A stretch of 11,345 bases of DNA. Source: Thermaceae bacterium (GTDB lineage: Bacteria > Deinococcota > Deinococci > Deinococcales > Marinithermaceae). Positions 1 to 7,087 of this stretch are shown here, piece after piece. The notes under the pieces were generated by a model. The model saw only the letters and a list, made by a program, of their open reading frames with translations, was not told the origin of the DNA and made no database searches. The stretch covers positions 1 through 11,345 of the forward strand of contig JALSQD010000043.1 in the NCBI GenBank assembly GCA_026985615.1. Direction: 5' to 3'. How positions within the stretch are numbered: the first letter of the stretch is position 1; the number at the start of each line of letters is the position of its first letter. The translations under genes were made by a program, and so were the position numbers.

Positions 1-552
1 GGTCCTCACGAACCCGGGGCTGACCAGCTTCAGGTCAATCTTCTCGCGCCGCAGCTCGGCCCAGAGCGCCTCGGCGTAGTAGCCGAGCGCCGCCTTGCTG
101 GTGCCGTAGCCGCTGGTGCGCGGCAGGCCGACGTAGCCGGCCAGCGAGCCCACCAGCGCGATCGTGCCCCCGCCCGCCTCCCGCATGCGCGGCCTGAGGG
201 CGTCGAGGGCGTGGGCCACGCCCATCAGGTTGACGTCGAGGTGCTTCTTCAGGTTTTCCGCGGTGTCGTCACGCCCGGCGCGCTTGAAGGCCGCCCCTGC
301 GTTCAGGATGGCCAGGTCGATGGGACCTTCCTTCTCCCAGACCTCACCCACCACCCGCGCCACCGCCTCCGAATCGGTAACGTCCAGCGGGTAGGCGGCG
401 CCGCCCGTATCGCGCGCGACCTCGGCCAGCTTCTCGGCGTTGCGGCTGGAAACGACGACGTGCGCGCCCGCGTGGGCGTAATGGCGTGCGAGCGCATGCC
501 CGATGCCGCTCGAGCCCCCGGTGATCCAGACCCTGCGGAAACGAACACTCAT
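1..552 (-). CDS. Short-chain dehydrogenase/reductase (SDR), C-terminus cut by window edge
   Basis: This is a classical SDR oxidoreductase that uses NAD(P)(H) on an unidentified alcohol or ketone. 184 codons are visible and the frame runs off the left edge, so the C-terminal substrate-binding part is missing. The nucleotide-binding motif TGGSSGIG lies at residues 11-18, followed by DVT (57-59), NAG (84-86), the structural Asn108, catalytic Ser136 and the YGTSK motif with Tyr149 and Lys153. SSRN at 35-38 (Arg37 after strand 2) hints at NADP(H) preference, which is an inference. The ATG lies 9 bp after the fabI stop. There is no good Shine-Dalgarno in that gap, but GAGGAGGT inside the last codons of fabI lies about 14 nt upstream, so translation is probably coupled. 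The fold resembles 3-ketosphinganine- or 3-oxoacyl-reductase-type SDRs, but the visible residues do not fix the substrate. Confidence 0.9.
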   Translation of the reverse strand, partial: MSVRFRRVWITGGSSGIGHALARHYAHAGAHVVVSSRNAEKLAEVARDTGGAAYPLDVTDSEAVARVVGEVWEKEGPIDLAILNAGAAFKRAGRDDTAENLKKHLDVNLMGVAHALDALRPRMREAGGGTIALVGSLAGYVGLPRTSGYGTSKAALGYYAEALWAELRREKIDLKLVSPGFVRT

Positions 553-561
553 CGCGCGGGC

Positions 562-1353
562 TCAGACCTCCTCGGTGAGGCCGATGCCCACGATGTGGTA
601 GCCGGCGTCCACGTAGAGCGTCTCGCCGGTGATGCCGCTGGCCAGCGGACTGAGCAGGAAGACGCTCGCCTGGGCGACCTCCTCGTGGGTCACCGGTCGC
701 TTGAGCGGGGCGACCGCGTTGACGTGGTCCCACAGGAGGGTGAAGCCGGGGATGCCGCGGGCCGATAGGGTACGCAGCGCGCCGGCGGAGATGGCGTTGA
801 CCCGCAGGCCCTTGGGGCCCAGCTCGTAGGCGAGCATACGGACGCTGGCCTCGAGCGCGCTCTTGGCGATGCCCATGACGTTGTACTTGGGCACCACCTT
901 CTCGGCCGCGTAGTAGCTGAAGGTGACCATGCTGCCACCTTCGTTCCAGTAGGGCTCGGCCTCACGAGCGACCGCGACTAGACTGTAGGCGGAGATCTCC
1001 ATGGCCAGCAGCCAGTCTTCCTTGGTGGTCTCGATGTAGCGCCCTTCCATCGCCCGGCGCGGGGCGAAGGCGATGGAGTGGACGATGTAGTCGATGCCGC
1101 CCCAGTTCTCGCCCAGATCGGCCATGACCTCTTTCAGGCGCGCTTCGTCGGTCACGTCGAGTTCATAGAGCCGGACGTTGGGCATGTGCCGGGTGGCCTT
1201 TTCCACCAGCGGCTTGACCCGGTCGCCTTGATAAGTGATGGCCAGCTCGGCGCCGGCCTCATGTAGTTTTTGGGCGGTGGCGAAGGCGATGGAGCGCTCG
1301 TTGGCGACGCCCATGACCAGCGCCTTCTTGCCCGATAGGTCGATGGATACCAT
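562..1353 (-). CDS. fabI: Enoyl-[acyl-carrier-protein] reductase (NADH), FabI
   Basis: FabI reduces trans-2-enoyl-ACP to acyl-ACP in the last step of each round of type II fatty acid elongation, in the cytoplasm. At 263 aa it has the family's usual length. The SDR-like cofactor loop GVANERSIA (15-23) is the characteristic FabI variant. DYIVHSIAFAPR (88-99) matches the conserved strand-4 region. The FabI active-site signature is intact, with Tyr147 and Tyr157 ten residues apart and Lys164 in YNVMGIAK, equivalent to Tyr146, Tyr156 and Lys163 of the E. coli enzyme. The C-terminal ITGETLYVDAGYHIVG is also family-typical. The ATG has AGGAAG just upstream. The gene starts 19 bp (1354-1372) after the fdhF stop and is followed 9 bp later by an SDR gene, so it appears to sit at the distal end of the formate dehydrogenase transcript. 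No promoter of its own is evident in the gap. Confidence 0.96.
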   Translation of the reverse strand: MVSIDLSGKKALVMGVANERSIAFATAQKLHEAGAELAITYQGDRVKPLVEKATRHMPNVRLYELDVTDEARLKEVMADLGENWGGIDYIVHSIAFAPRRAMEGRYIETTKEDWLLAMEISAYSLVAVAREAEPYWNEGGSMVTFSYYAAEKVVPKYNVMGIAKSALEASVRMLAYELGPKGLRVNAISAGALRTLSARGIPGFTLLWDHVNAVAPLKRPVTHEEVAQASVFLLSPLASGITGETLYVDAGYHIVGIGLTEEV

Positions 1354-1372
1354 ACTTCCTCAATCTTACCAG

Positions 1373-3457
1373 CTAGGCGGGCTCGAGCCGGACGGCGCTT
1401 TGCTTGTAGCTGGGGATCTTCGAGGTCGGGTCGTAGGCGTTCTTGGTCAGCCGGTTGGCCGGCTGCTCGGCGAAGTGGATGGGGGCGAAGACCACACCCT
1501 CGGGGGTGCGGTCGGTGACCCAGGCGGTCGCCTGGATGCGGCCGCGGCGGCTCACCAGCCAAACCTTCTGGCCGTCGCGCACGCCGTAGCGCGCGGCATC
1601 GGCCGGGCTCACCTCCACCTTCAGCTCGGGGTAAGCCTCACGCAGAGCGCTGCGGCGGCTGAGCACACCGCCGTGCCAGTGGTAGAGGACGCGGCCGGTG
1701 GAGAGGATCAGCGGAAACTCGCCGCTGGGCTCCTCGGCCGGCGGCCGCCAGCGCGCGGGCAGCAGCCTGGCCTTTTTGCTGGGGGTGTAGAAGCCACCTG
1801 TGAAGAGCACGCTCACCCCCGGCACGTCCTCGCTGGCGCAGGGCCAGCGCAGGCCTTCGCGCTCGAGCCGCGCGTGGCTGATGCCGCCGAAGAGGTTCGG
1901 GGCGCCCCGTCGCACCTCTTCCCAGACCTCGTCGGGGCCGGTGTATTCCCAACCTTCCGGGTCGCCACGACCCGTCAGGCGGCTGAGGCGCCGCCCGACC
2001 TCGGAGAGTATCCACCAGTCGGGCTCGGCCTCGCCCGGCGCCTTAAATACCGGCCGGATGAGCTGCACCCGGCGGTCGGTGTTGGTGAAGGTGCCGTGTT
2101 TCTCGGCGAACGAGGCCGCCGGCAGCACCACGTCGGCGTAGGGGTAGGTCTCGTTCTTGAGGATGTCCTGAACCACGAGGAAGTCGAGCTCCTCGAGCGC
2201 GGCGCGGACGTGGTCCTGGTAGGGCTCGGAGGTGATCGGGTCCTCGCCCATCAGGTAGACGGCGCGCACGCCCCCGGGGCGGCCGATGCTCTCGAAGGCC
2301 TCGGTCATGGTCACGCCCGGGTTTTCGGGCTGGGGTGCGCCCCAGAACTCCGCCCAGCGCCGGCGCACCGCCGCGTCGGCGGTCGGCTGGTAGCCGGGGT
2401 AGACGTTGGGCAGCGCCCCCATGTCGCCCGCACCTTGAACGTTGTTCTGGCCGCGCAGCGGGTTGAGGCCGGCCCCGGGCTTGCCCAGCTGACCGGCCAG
2501 AACGGCCAGGTTGACCAGCGCCTGGACGTTCTCGGTGCCGTGGTTGTGCTGGGTGATGCCCATCGCCCAGTAGATGGCGGCCGCGCTGGCCGCCGCGTAT
2601 CGCTCGGCTGCTTCCTGAATCTTGCCGGCGGGCACGCCGGTGACCTGCCCGGCGTACTCGAGGGTGTAATCCTGGACGCTTTCCCACCACTCCTCAAAGC
2701 CCTCGGCGTAGCGGGCGACGAAACCGGTGTCGTAACGGCCGCTTGCGACCAGGTGCCGGGCCATCGCCCCGAAGAGGACCGGGTCGGTGCCAGGGCGCAG
2801 CCGCAACCAGAGGTGGGCGACCTCGGCCAGGCCGACACGGCGGGGGTCGGCCACGATCAAGAAGGTACCGTTGCGGGTCGCCTTCTTGATCATCGCCCCG
2901 ATCACCGGGTGGGTCTCGACGGTGTTGGAGCCGGTGACCACGATGACGCTCGAGAGCGGGATCTCCTCGATGGTGTTGCTCATCGCCGCCGAGCCCAGCG
3001 CCCGCGAGAGGGCGGCGGTGGAGCTAGAGTGGCAGAGGCGGGCGCAGTGGTCGACGTTATGGGTGCCGGCGGCGGCCCGGGCCAGCTTTTGCATCAGGTA
3101 GTTCTCTTCATTGCTCGCCTTGGCACTGGAGACGAAGTAGAGGGCGTCGGGGCCGTGTTCGCTGGCAATCTGGGCCAGGCGCTCGGCCACGAAGTCCAGG
3201 GCTTCCTCCCAGCTGGCGGGCTCGAGCGCTCCACCCTTTTCGCGCCGGACGAGCGGCGTGGTGAGGCGGTCGGGGTGGCGCAAGAAGCCGAGCCCGAACC
3301 GGCCCTTGACGCAGAGCGCGCCGTGGTTGGGCGGGCCTTCCCGGGCCATTACCCGGTAGATTTTTTCGTCTTTAACGTAAAGGTCTACCCGGCAACCGAC
3401 GCCGCAGTAGGGGCAGACGGTGGAGACGACGCGGTCAGGTTGGACGCGGGGGGTCAT
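1373..3457 (-). CDS. fdhF: Formate dehydrogenase catalytic (alpha) subunit, Mo/W-bis-MGD, cysteine type
   Basis: This subunit oxidises formate to CO2 at a molybdenum or tungsten bis-MGD centre. The 694-aa protein follows E. coli FdhF along its whole length. An N-terminal [4Fe-4S] motif is formed by Cys15, Cys18, Cys22 and Cys49. The active-site segment CARLCHSS places Cys142 where E. coli has selenocysteine 140, followed by the conserved His143. RGQNNVQGAGDMG (335-347) carries the conserved active-site Arg335. The C-terminal molybdopterin-binding domain ends in a typical PSYKQSAVRLEPA. There is no twin-arginine signal, so the enzyme is probably cytoplasmic. I chose ATG 3457 because GGGAGGCG lies 6 nt upstream (3464-3471). 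The in-frame start at 3514 would read through a heptamer repeat hairpin. Two redox-subunit genes lie upstream and fabI follows after 19 bp. Family precedent suggests an NAD-linked enzyme like FdsABG, with the catalytic and FeS parts on separate polypeptides. Mo versus W cannot be told from sequence. Confidence 0.94.
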   Translation of the reverse strand: MTPRVQPDRVVSTVCPYCGVGCRVDLYVKDEKIYRVMAREGPPNHGALCVKGRFGLGFLRHPDRLTTPLVRREKGGALEPASWEEALDFVAERLAQIASEHGPDALYFVSSAKASNEENYLMQKLARAAAGTHNVDHCARLCHSSSTAALSRALGSAAMSNTIEEIPLSSVIVVTGSNTVETHPVIGAMIKKATRNGTFLIVADPRRVGLAEVAHLWLRLRPGTDPVLFGAMARHLVASGRYDTGFVARYAEGFEEWWESVQDYTLEYAGQVTGVPAGKIQEAAERYAAASAAAIYWAMGITQHNHGTENVQALVNLAVLAGQLGKPGAGLNPLRGQNNVQGAGDMGALPNVYPGYQPTADAAVRRRWAEFWGAPQPENPGVTMTEAFESIGRPGGVRAVYLMGEDPITSEPYQDHVRAALEELDFLVVQDILKNETYPYADVVLPAASFAEKHGTFTNTDRRVQLIRPVFKAPGEAEPDWWILSEVGRRLSRLTGRGDPEGWEYTGPDEVWEEVRRGAPNLFGGISHARLEREGLRWPCASEDVPGVSVLFTGGFYTPSKKARLLPARWRPPAEEPSGEFPLILSTGRVLYHWHGGVLSRRSALREAYPELKVEVSPADAARYGVRDGQKVWLVSRRGRIQATAWVTDRTPEGVVFAPIHFAEQPANRLTKNAYDPTSKIPSYKQSAVRLEPA

Positions 3458-3479
3458 AACGTTCGCCTCCCGGCAGGTA

Positions 3480-3540
3480 GTGGGGCGTGGGATGTGGGGT
3501 GTGGGTTTTCCCACCTCTCACCTCCTACCTCCCACATCCT
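3480..3540. repeat. Inverted arrays of 7-bp tandem repeats forming a hairpin between FeS gene and fdhF
   Basis: On the plus strand four heptamers, GTGGGGC, GTGGGAT, GTGGGGT and GTGGGTT (3480-3507), are followed by TT and then four heptamers of complementary character, CCCACCT, CTCACCT, CCTACCT and CCCACAT (3510-3537), plus CCT. The arms pair: GGATGTGGG and CCCACATCC form a perfect 9-bp outer stem, and GTGGG and CCCAC flank a TTTT (AAAA in the mRNA) loop. The element fills most of the 97-bp gap between the FeS subunit stop and the fdhF start, and ends about 8 bp before the fdhF Shine-Dalgarno. In the mRNA it would be a long imperfect hairpin. Its role could be RNA stability, translation control of fdhF or partial termination. 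It could also be a dispersed repetitive element without function. Confidence 0.75.
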
Positions 3541-3554
3541 GATTGCGCGCGGTT

Positions 3555-4208
3555 TCACAACAGTCCTCCTGCGGCCAAGCTGATTTCTTCGAGCGGCACC
3601 AGCGCCCCCGTCGGGCAGACCTGCACGCAGTTGCCGCAGAAGACGCAGCCGGCCTCGGCCAGCGTCAGGTCGAAAACGGTCGTTACCCCGGCCTCGGCCC
3701 CGCGACCGGCGAAAGCCAGCGCCCAGACGCCTTGAATGCCCTCGCCGCAGGCGTCGAGGCAGCGGCGGCAGTTGTAACACTTATCGTACTCGCGCAGGTA
3801 GAAGGCGTTGTCCCGAATCGTCTGGCGCGCGCGCCGGCCCGCCAGCGGCTCGCCCCAGCGCGCCGGGTCGGCACCGTACTTTTCCAGCCAGCCGGCCAGC
3901 CCGTCGTCGTGTTCCACGTTGGTCTCGAGCGCCACCAGCTCGAGCACCGTCCGCCGCAGCGCCGCCAGTTCCTCACTCTCGGTATTGACCACCATGCCCG
4001 CCGCCACCTCCGTGGCACAGGCCGGTTCGGGCCGGCCACGGCCGGCCATCTCGACCACGCAGAGGCGGCAGAGCCCCTTGGTGCCGGTCCGTTCGTGGTG
4101 GCAGATGGTGGGAATCTCCACCCCCGCCCGCCGGGCGGCGTTCAAAATCGTCTCGCCCGGCTCGGCTTCTACCAGAACACCGTTGATGACCACCGGAACC
4201 CGGCTCAC
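3555..4208 (-). CDS. NuoG-N/HoxU-like iron-sulfur electron-transfer subunit of formate dehydrogenase
   Basis: This 217-aa protein wires electrons between FdhF and the FMN subunit. Domain order: a plant-type [2Fe-2S] ferredoxin fold with Cys36, Cys47, Cys50 and Cys64; a spacer (about 75-140); then a two-cluster [4Fe-4S] ferredoxin domain with Cys144, 147, 150, 154 and Cys188, 191, 194, 198. Complex I NuoG, HoxU and many FDHs have a His-ligated [4Fe-4S] site (HxxxCxxCxxxxxC) in the spacer. Here His100 is present but there is no cysteine between Cys64 and Cys144, so that cluster should be absent. The start is GTG at 4208, overlapping the TGA of the upstream gene (GTGA), with GGAGGTGG four nt upstream. 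An ATG-initiated frame from 4406 would overlap the upstream gene by 200 bp and has no family support. As a separate small subunit it differs from FdsA-type enzymes, where this domain is fused to the catalytic subunit. Confidence 0.92.
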   Translation of the reverse strand: MSRVPVVINGVLVEAEPGETILNAARRAGVEIPTICHHERTGTKGLCRLCVVEMAGRGRPEPACATEVAAGMVVNTESEELAALRRTVLELVALETNVEHDDGLAGWLEKYGADPARWGEPLAGRRARQTIRDNAFYLREYDKCYNCRRCLDACGEGIQGVWALAFAGRGAEAGVTTVFDLTLAEAGCVFCGNCVQVCPTGALVPLEEISLAAGGLL

Positions 4209-5743
4209 CGGGCCACCTCCTCGAAGCGCTCGAGCAGGCTGCGCACTGCCCAGGGAGCGGCCTGACCGAGGCCGCATAGGCTGCCCTGCTCCAGCGCCAA
4301 AAACAGCTTTTCCAGCAGTTCGCGCCTGCGTTCGCCCCTGCGCCAGCGCCAGACCAGCGCCTGCAGGTGGGGCGTGCCCAGACTGCAAGGAAAGCACTTG
4401 CCACACGACTCGTGGGCGAAGAAGGCGGCCACCCCTTCGGCCGCCGCCCAGAGGTCGCGCGTTTCGTCAAAAACCATCAGCGCCCCGGGGCCAATCGAGT
4501 CGCCCCCGGCGCGCGGCGCGTCGTAGTCGAGCGGCAGCCCGGCGCTTTCGGGTAGCTTAACGAATGTTCCTGCCGCCCCGCCCATCAGCACCGCTCGCGG
4601 CTTCTTTGCCCCGGCCAGCTCCAGCACCCTGTCCAGCGGCGTGCCCAGCGGCAGTTCGTAGACCCCGGGCAGCTCCACGTCGCCGGAAATCGAAAAGAGC
4701 TTGGGGGCGCGCTCGCGGTAGGCCGCCGCCCCGCGCGCGGCGATGAGGGCGATGTGGGCCAGCGTCTCGACGTTTTGCACCAGCGTCGGCCGCCCAAACA
4801 GACCCGCCTCGGCCGGATAAGGTGGCTTGAGGCGGGGCTCGGCCCGTTTGCCCTCGATGCTCTCGAGCAGGGCGCTTTCCTCGCCGCAGATGTAGAGGCC
4901 GCCGCCGCGGAAGGTCTGCGTTTTCAGCCCGTCGAAGTAACCCTCTTTTTCCAGCCCCGCCCGGGCCGCCTCCACCCGCGCAAGCGCTCCATCGTATTCA
5001 CCACGAACGTAAAAAATCACCTCGCCCGCGCCCACCGCCCGCGCCGCCAGCGCCGCGCCAGCCCAGACCAGGCGCGGGTTGCGCTCCATCAACCAGCGGT
5101 CCTTGAAGTTGCCGGGCTCCGACTCGTCGCCGTTGACGACGACGTACTTGACCTCGCTCGCCTGGGCGCGCACCGCCTCCAGCTTGCGCCAGGTGGGGAA
5201 TAGCGCCCCGCCCAGGCCGCGCAGACCGGCCTCACGGACGGCGCTTATCAATTCGTCCGCACCGGGAAAGGCAGGGAGTTTGCCCGCTTCTTCCAAGAGC
5301 CAGCCTCCGCCCCGGGCTAGCTCGCGCGGCAGCAGTTCGGCCTCTGGCCCCGGCTCGCCGCCCGCCGCCAGCCGCTCGATGCCGGCCGCGTCTACCGGGG
5401 CGTAGACGCGGCGGCTGGGTCCATCTTCGACCACCAGCGCCGGACCGACCGCCTCAAGACCGTAGCCGAAGACCGTTCCCGGCTCCACCCCGGCCCTTCC
5501 GGCGGCGCGCTCGAGCGCGTCCAGCAGTTTTTCGAAGTTGCGGCCGCGCACCACCGGTTCGTCCACCAAGAGCCAGCGGACGCCCCGGGCCTGGTAGCGC
5601 GGATAGAAACGCACCGCCTCCCAGGCCACGGCCGGCGGCAGGCCCGCTGCGCGGGCCGTGCCCTCGACGTCGGCGGGCTCGAGCCCACCCCGGCGCTCGA
5701 GCACCTCATCCAGTAGGGGTAACAGCAGGGAACGCCGGTTCAT
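4205..5743 (-). CDS. NuoF/HoxF-like NADH:FMN subunit with degenerate NuoE-like N-terminal domain
   Basis: This is the diaphorase subunit that would pass formate electrons to NAD+ through FMN and a [4Fe-4S] cluster. At 512 aa it combines two domains. Residues 1-125 resemble the thioredoxin-like 24-kDa NuoE domain but contain no cysteine, so the NuoE [2Fe-2S] cluster is lost. Residues about 140-512 form the NuoF 51-kDa domain, with RGLGGALFPTWRK (175-187), the FMN/NADH motif NGDESEPGNFKDR (204-216) and YICGEESALLESIEGKR (284-300). The [4Fe-4S] ligands are Cys447, 450, 453 (ESCGKCFPC) and Cys490 (SLCGLG). The E-F fusion is like HoxF of soluble NAD-reducing hydrogenases, but the downstream FdhF shows it serves formate dehydrogenase. 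The ATG has AAAGGA seven nt upstream (5751-5756). It is the first gene of the fdh cluster, 94 bp after moeA, and overlaps the next gene by 4 bp. Confidence 0.92.
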   Translation of the reverse strand: MNRRSLLLPLLDEVLERRGGLEPADVEGTARAAGLPPAVAWEAVRFYPRYQARGVRWLLVDEPVVRGRNFEKLLDALERAAGRAGVEPGTVFGYGLEAVGPALVVEDGPSRRVYAPVDAAGIERLAAGGEPGPEAELLPRELARGGGWLLEEAGKLPAFPGADELISAVREAGLRGLGGALFPTWRKLEAVRAQASEVKYVVVNGDESEPGNFKDRWLMERNPRLVWAGAALAARAVGAGEVIFYVRGEYDGALARVEAARAGLEKEGYFDGLKTQTFRGGGLYICGEESALLESIEGKRAEPRLKPPYPAEAGLFGRPTLVQNVETLAHIALIAARGAAAYRERAPKLFSISGDVELPGVYELPLGTPLDRVLELAGAKKPRAVLMGGAAGTFVKLPESAGLPLDYDAPRAGGDSIGPGALMVFDETRDLWAAAEGVAAFFAHESCGKCFPCSLGTPHLQALVWRWRRGERRRELLEKLFLALEQGSLCGLGQAAPWAVRSLLERFEEVAR

Positions 5744-5837
5744 GCGCCCGTCCTTTCACCACGACTTGCCCCCATTCTACCCGTGGCACCGGGGGCAGGC
5801 GCCCCAAGGCGAACGGTATGGCCCGGCTGGAACGAGG

Positions 5838-7070
5838 CTAGGCGCTCTGCACCTCACCGAAGGGGATCACGTCCACCACCTCGCCTGCCTCGACGTGGGC
5901 GTGGGGCGGAACGATTACCAGCGCGTTGCCAAAGGCCATGCTGCGCAGCACGCCCGACGACTGGTTGTCCACGCTCGCCGCGCGGTGGCCGCCGGGGGCG
6001 CCGGGGTCGTAGCGCAGCACCGCACGGCGGAAGGCCACCTTCTTGCCCGCGCCCTTGAAGAAGTCGTCGGCCACCGCCCGCACCTTACGGTAGGGCGGGT
6101 CGGTACGCCCAAGCATCTTGAAGAGCATCGGCCGCCCGTAGAGGAAGAAGACCACCATCGCGCTCACCGGGTTGCCGGGCAGGCCGAAGAGCGGCGTGCC
6201 CGCGAACTCGGCGAAGAGGGGCGGGCCACCCGGGCGCTGAAGGATCTTCCAGAAGTGGATGGTGCCCTCCTGCTCGAGCAGGTGACGGACGATGTCGTAG
6301 TCGCCCATGCTCACCCCACCCGAGGTGAGGATCAGATCGAGCCGCCCCGCGCCCTCGAGCCGCGCCTTCAGCTCGGGGATCGTATCGTCGACTTTACCCA
6401 GCAGCACCGGCTCACCGCCGGCCTCGCGCACCAGCGCCGCCACCGAGTAGGCGTTGGAGTTGTAGACCCCGCCCGGCGGCAACGGCGTGCCGGGCTCGAC
6501 CACCTCGTCGCCGGTGGAGAGGATGCCCACGCGCGGCCGCCGCACCACCGGCAGGGTGGCGTGGCCCATCCCCGCGGCCAGCCCCACCCGCCCCGGCGTG
6601 AGCACGTCGCCGCGCTTCAGGTAGACCCGGCCCTTCTGCAGGTCCTGCGCCTTCGGGCGGATGTCCTTGTGCGTGGCCGGTTTGTAGAGCACGACGAACT
6701 CGCCGTCGCGCTCGGTGTCTTCCACCGCCACCACCGCGTCTGCGCCCTCGGGCAAGGGCGCGCCGGTATAGACGCTCACCGCCTCGCCCGGGCCTAGGCG
6801 GCCGGGGAAGGGGCGTCCGGCGGGCGACTCGCCGATCCAGCGCAGCCGCACCGGGTTTTCGGGGCTGGCGCCGGCGGTGTCCTCGGCGCGGGCGGCGTAG
6901 CCGTCCACGGCGGTGTTGTCGACGTCGGGATGGTCGGCCAGGGCCTCGAGATCGCGCGCGAGCACGCGCCCCAGGGCCTCGGTGAGGGACACCTCCTCCA
7001 CCTCGGTGAGGGGGCGGGTGTGCTCAAGAACGGTCTGAAGGGCTTCTTCGACGGTCAGCGAGGTCCGCAT
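5838..7070 (-). CDS. moeA: Molybdopterin molybdotransferase MoeA
   Basis: MoeA inserts molybdate into adenylylated molybdopterin, giving active Mo cofactor in the cytoplasm. The 410-aa length is standard. Key motifs are visible: NTAVDGYA (52-59) with the catalytic-type Asp56, TGAPLPEGADAVV (102-114), TGDEV (186-190), SGGVSMGDYD (250-259) and GLPGNPVSA (296-304), followed by the beta-barrel C-terminal domain. The gene starts 17 bp after the cysE stop, and only a weak GAAAG precedes the ATG. The formate dehydrogenase genes begin 94 bp downstream. Together with FdhF, which needs bis-MGD, this supports a functional link, and MoeA may be transcribed with the cluster. No other moa, mob or mog gene is in the window. 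A tungsten role is possible in thermophiles but cannot be read from the sequence. Confidence 0.96.
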   Translation of the reverse strand: MRTSLTVEEALQTVLEHTRPLTEVEEVSLTEALGRVLARDLEALADHPDVDNTAVDGYAARAEDTAGASPENPVRLRWIGESPAGRPFPGRLGPGEAVSVYTGAPLPEGADAVVAVEDTERDGEFVVLYKPATHKDIRPKAQDLQKGRVYLKRGDVLTPGRVGLAAGMGHATLPVVRRPRVGILSTGDEVVEPGTPLPPGGVYNSNAYSVAALVREAGGEPVLLGKVDDTIPELKARLEGAGRLDLILTSGGVSMGDYDIVRHLLEQEGTIHFWKILQRPGGPPLFAEFAGTPLFGLPGNPVSAMVVFFLYGRPMLFKMLGRTDPPYRKVRAVADDFFKGAGKKVAFRRAVLRYDPGAPGGHRAASVDNQSSGVLRSMAFGNALVIVPPHAHVEAGEVVDVIPFGEVQSA

Positions 7071-7087
7071 GCTTTCAGTCTAGCGGC

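Noticed and set aside
3458..3514. Longer N-terminus for fdhF starting at 3514
   Set aside because: It would be encoded largely by the heptamer repeat hairpin, has no homology, and a good Shine-Dalgarno (GGGAGGCG) supports ATG 3457.
1235..3583. 782-codon open frame on the plus strand opposite fdhF
   Set aside because: It is antisense to a gene with full-length FdhF similarity. High GC with G/C-rich third positions keeps the opposite frame free of stops. The translation shows no recognisable domain and is full of His, Gly, Arg and Val-rich low-complexity sequence.
4209..4406. N-terminal extension of the FeS subunit from an upstream start at 4406
   Set aside because: It would overlap the diaphorase gene by 200 bp and adds non-homologous Arg/Ala/Gly-rich sequence. 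The GTG overlapping the upstream TGA, with GGAGGTGG before it, fits better.
5774..5779. TAGAAT as a -10 box for the fdh operon
   Set aside because: There is no recognisable -35 hexamer at 16-18 bp and no extended TGn. A promoter in the 94-bp gap after moeA is plausible but this match alone is too weak to annotate.
5793..5807. GGGGC/GCCCC small inverted repeat after moeA as a terminator
   Set aside because: It has only a 5-bp stem, no T-run after it, and could occur by chance in this composition.
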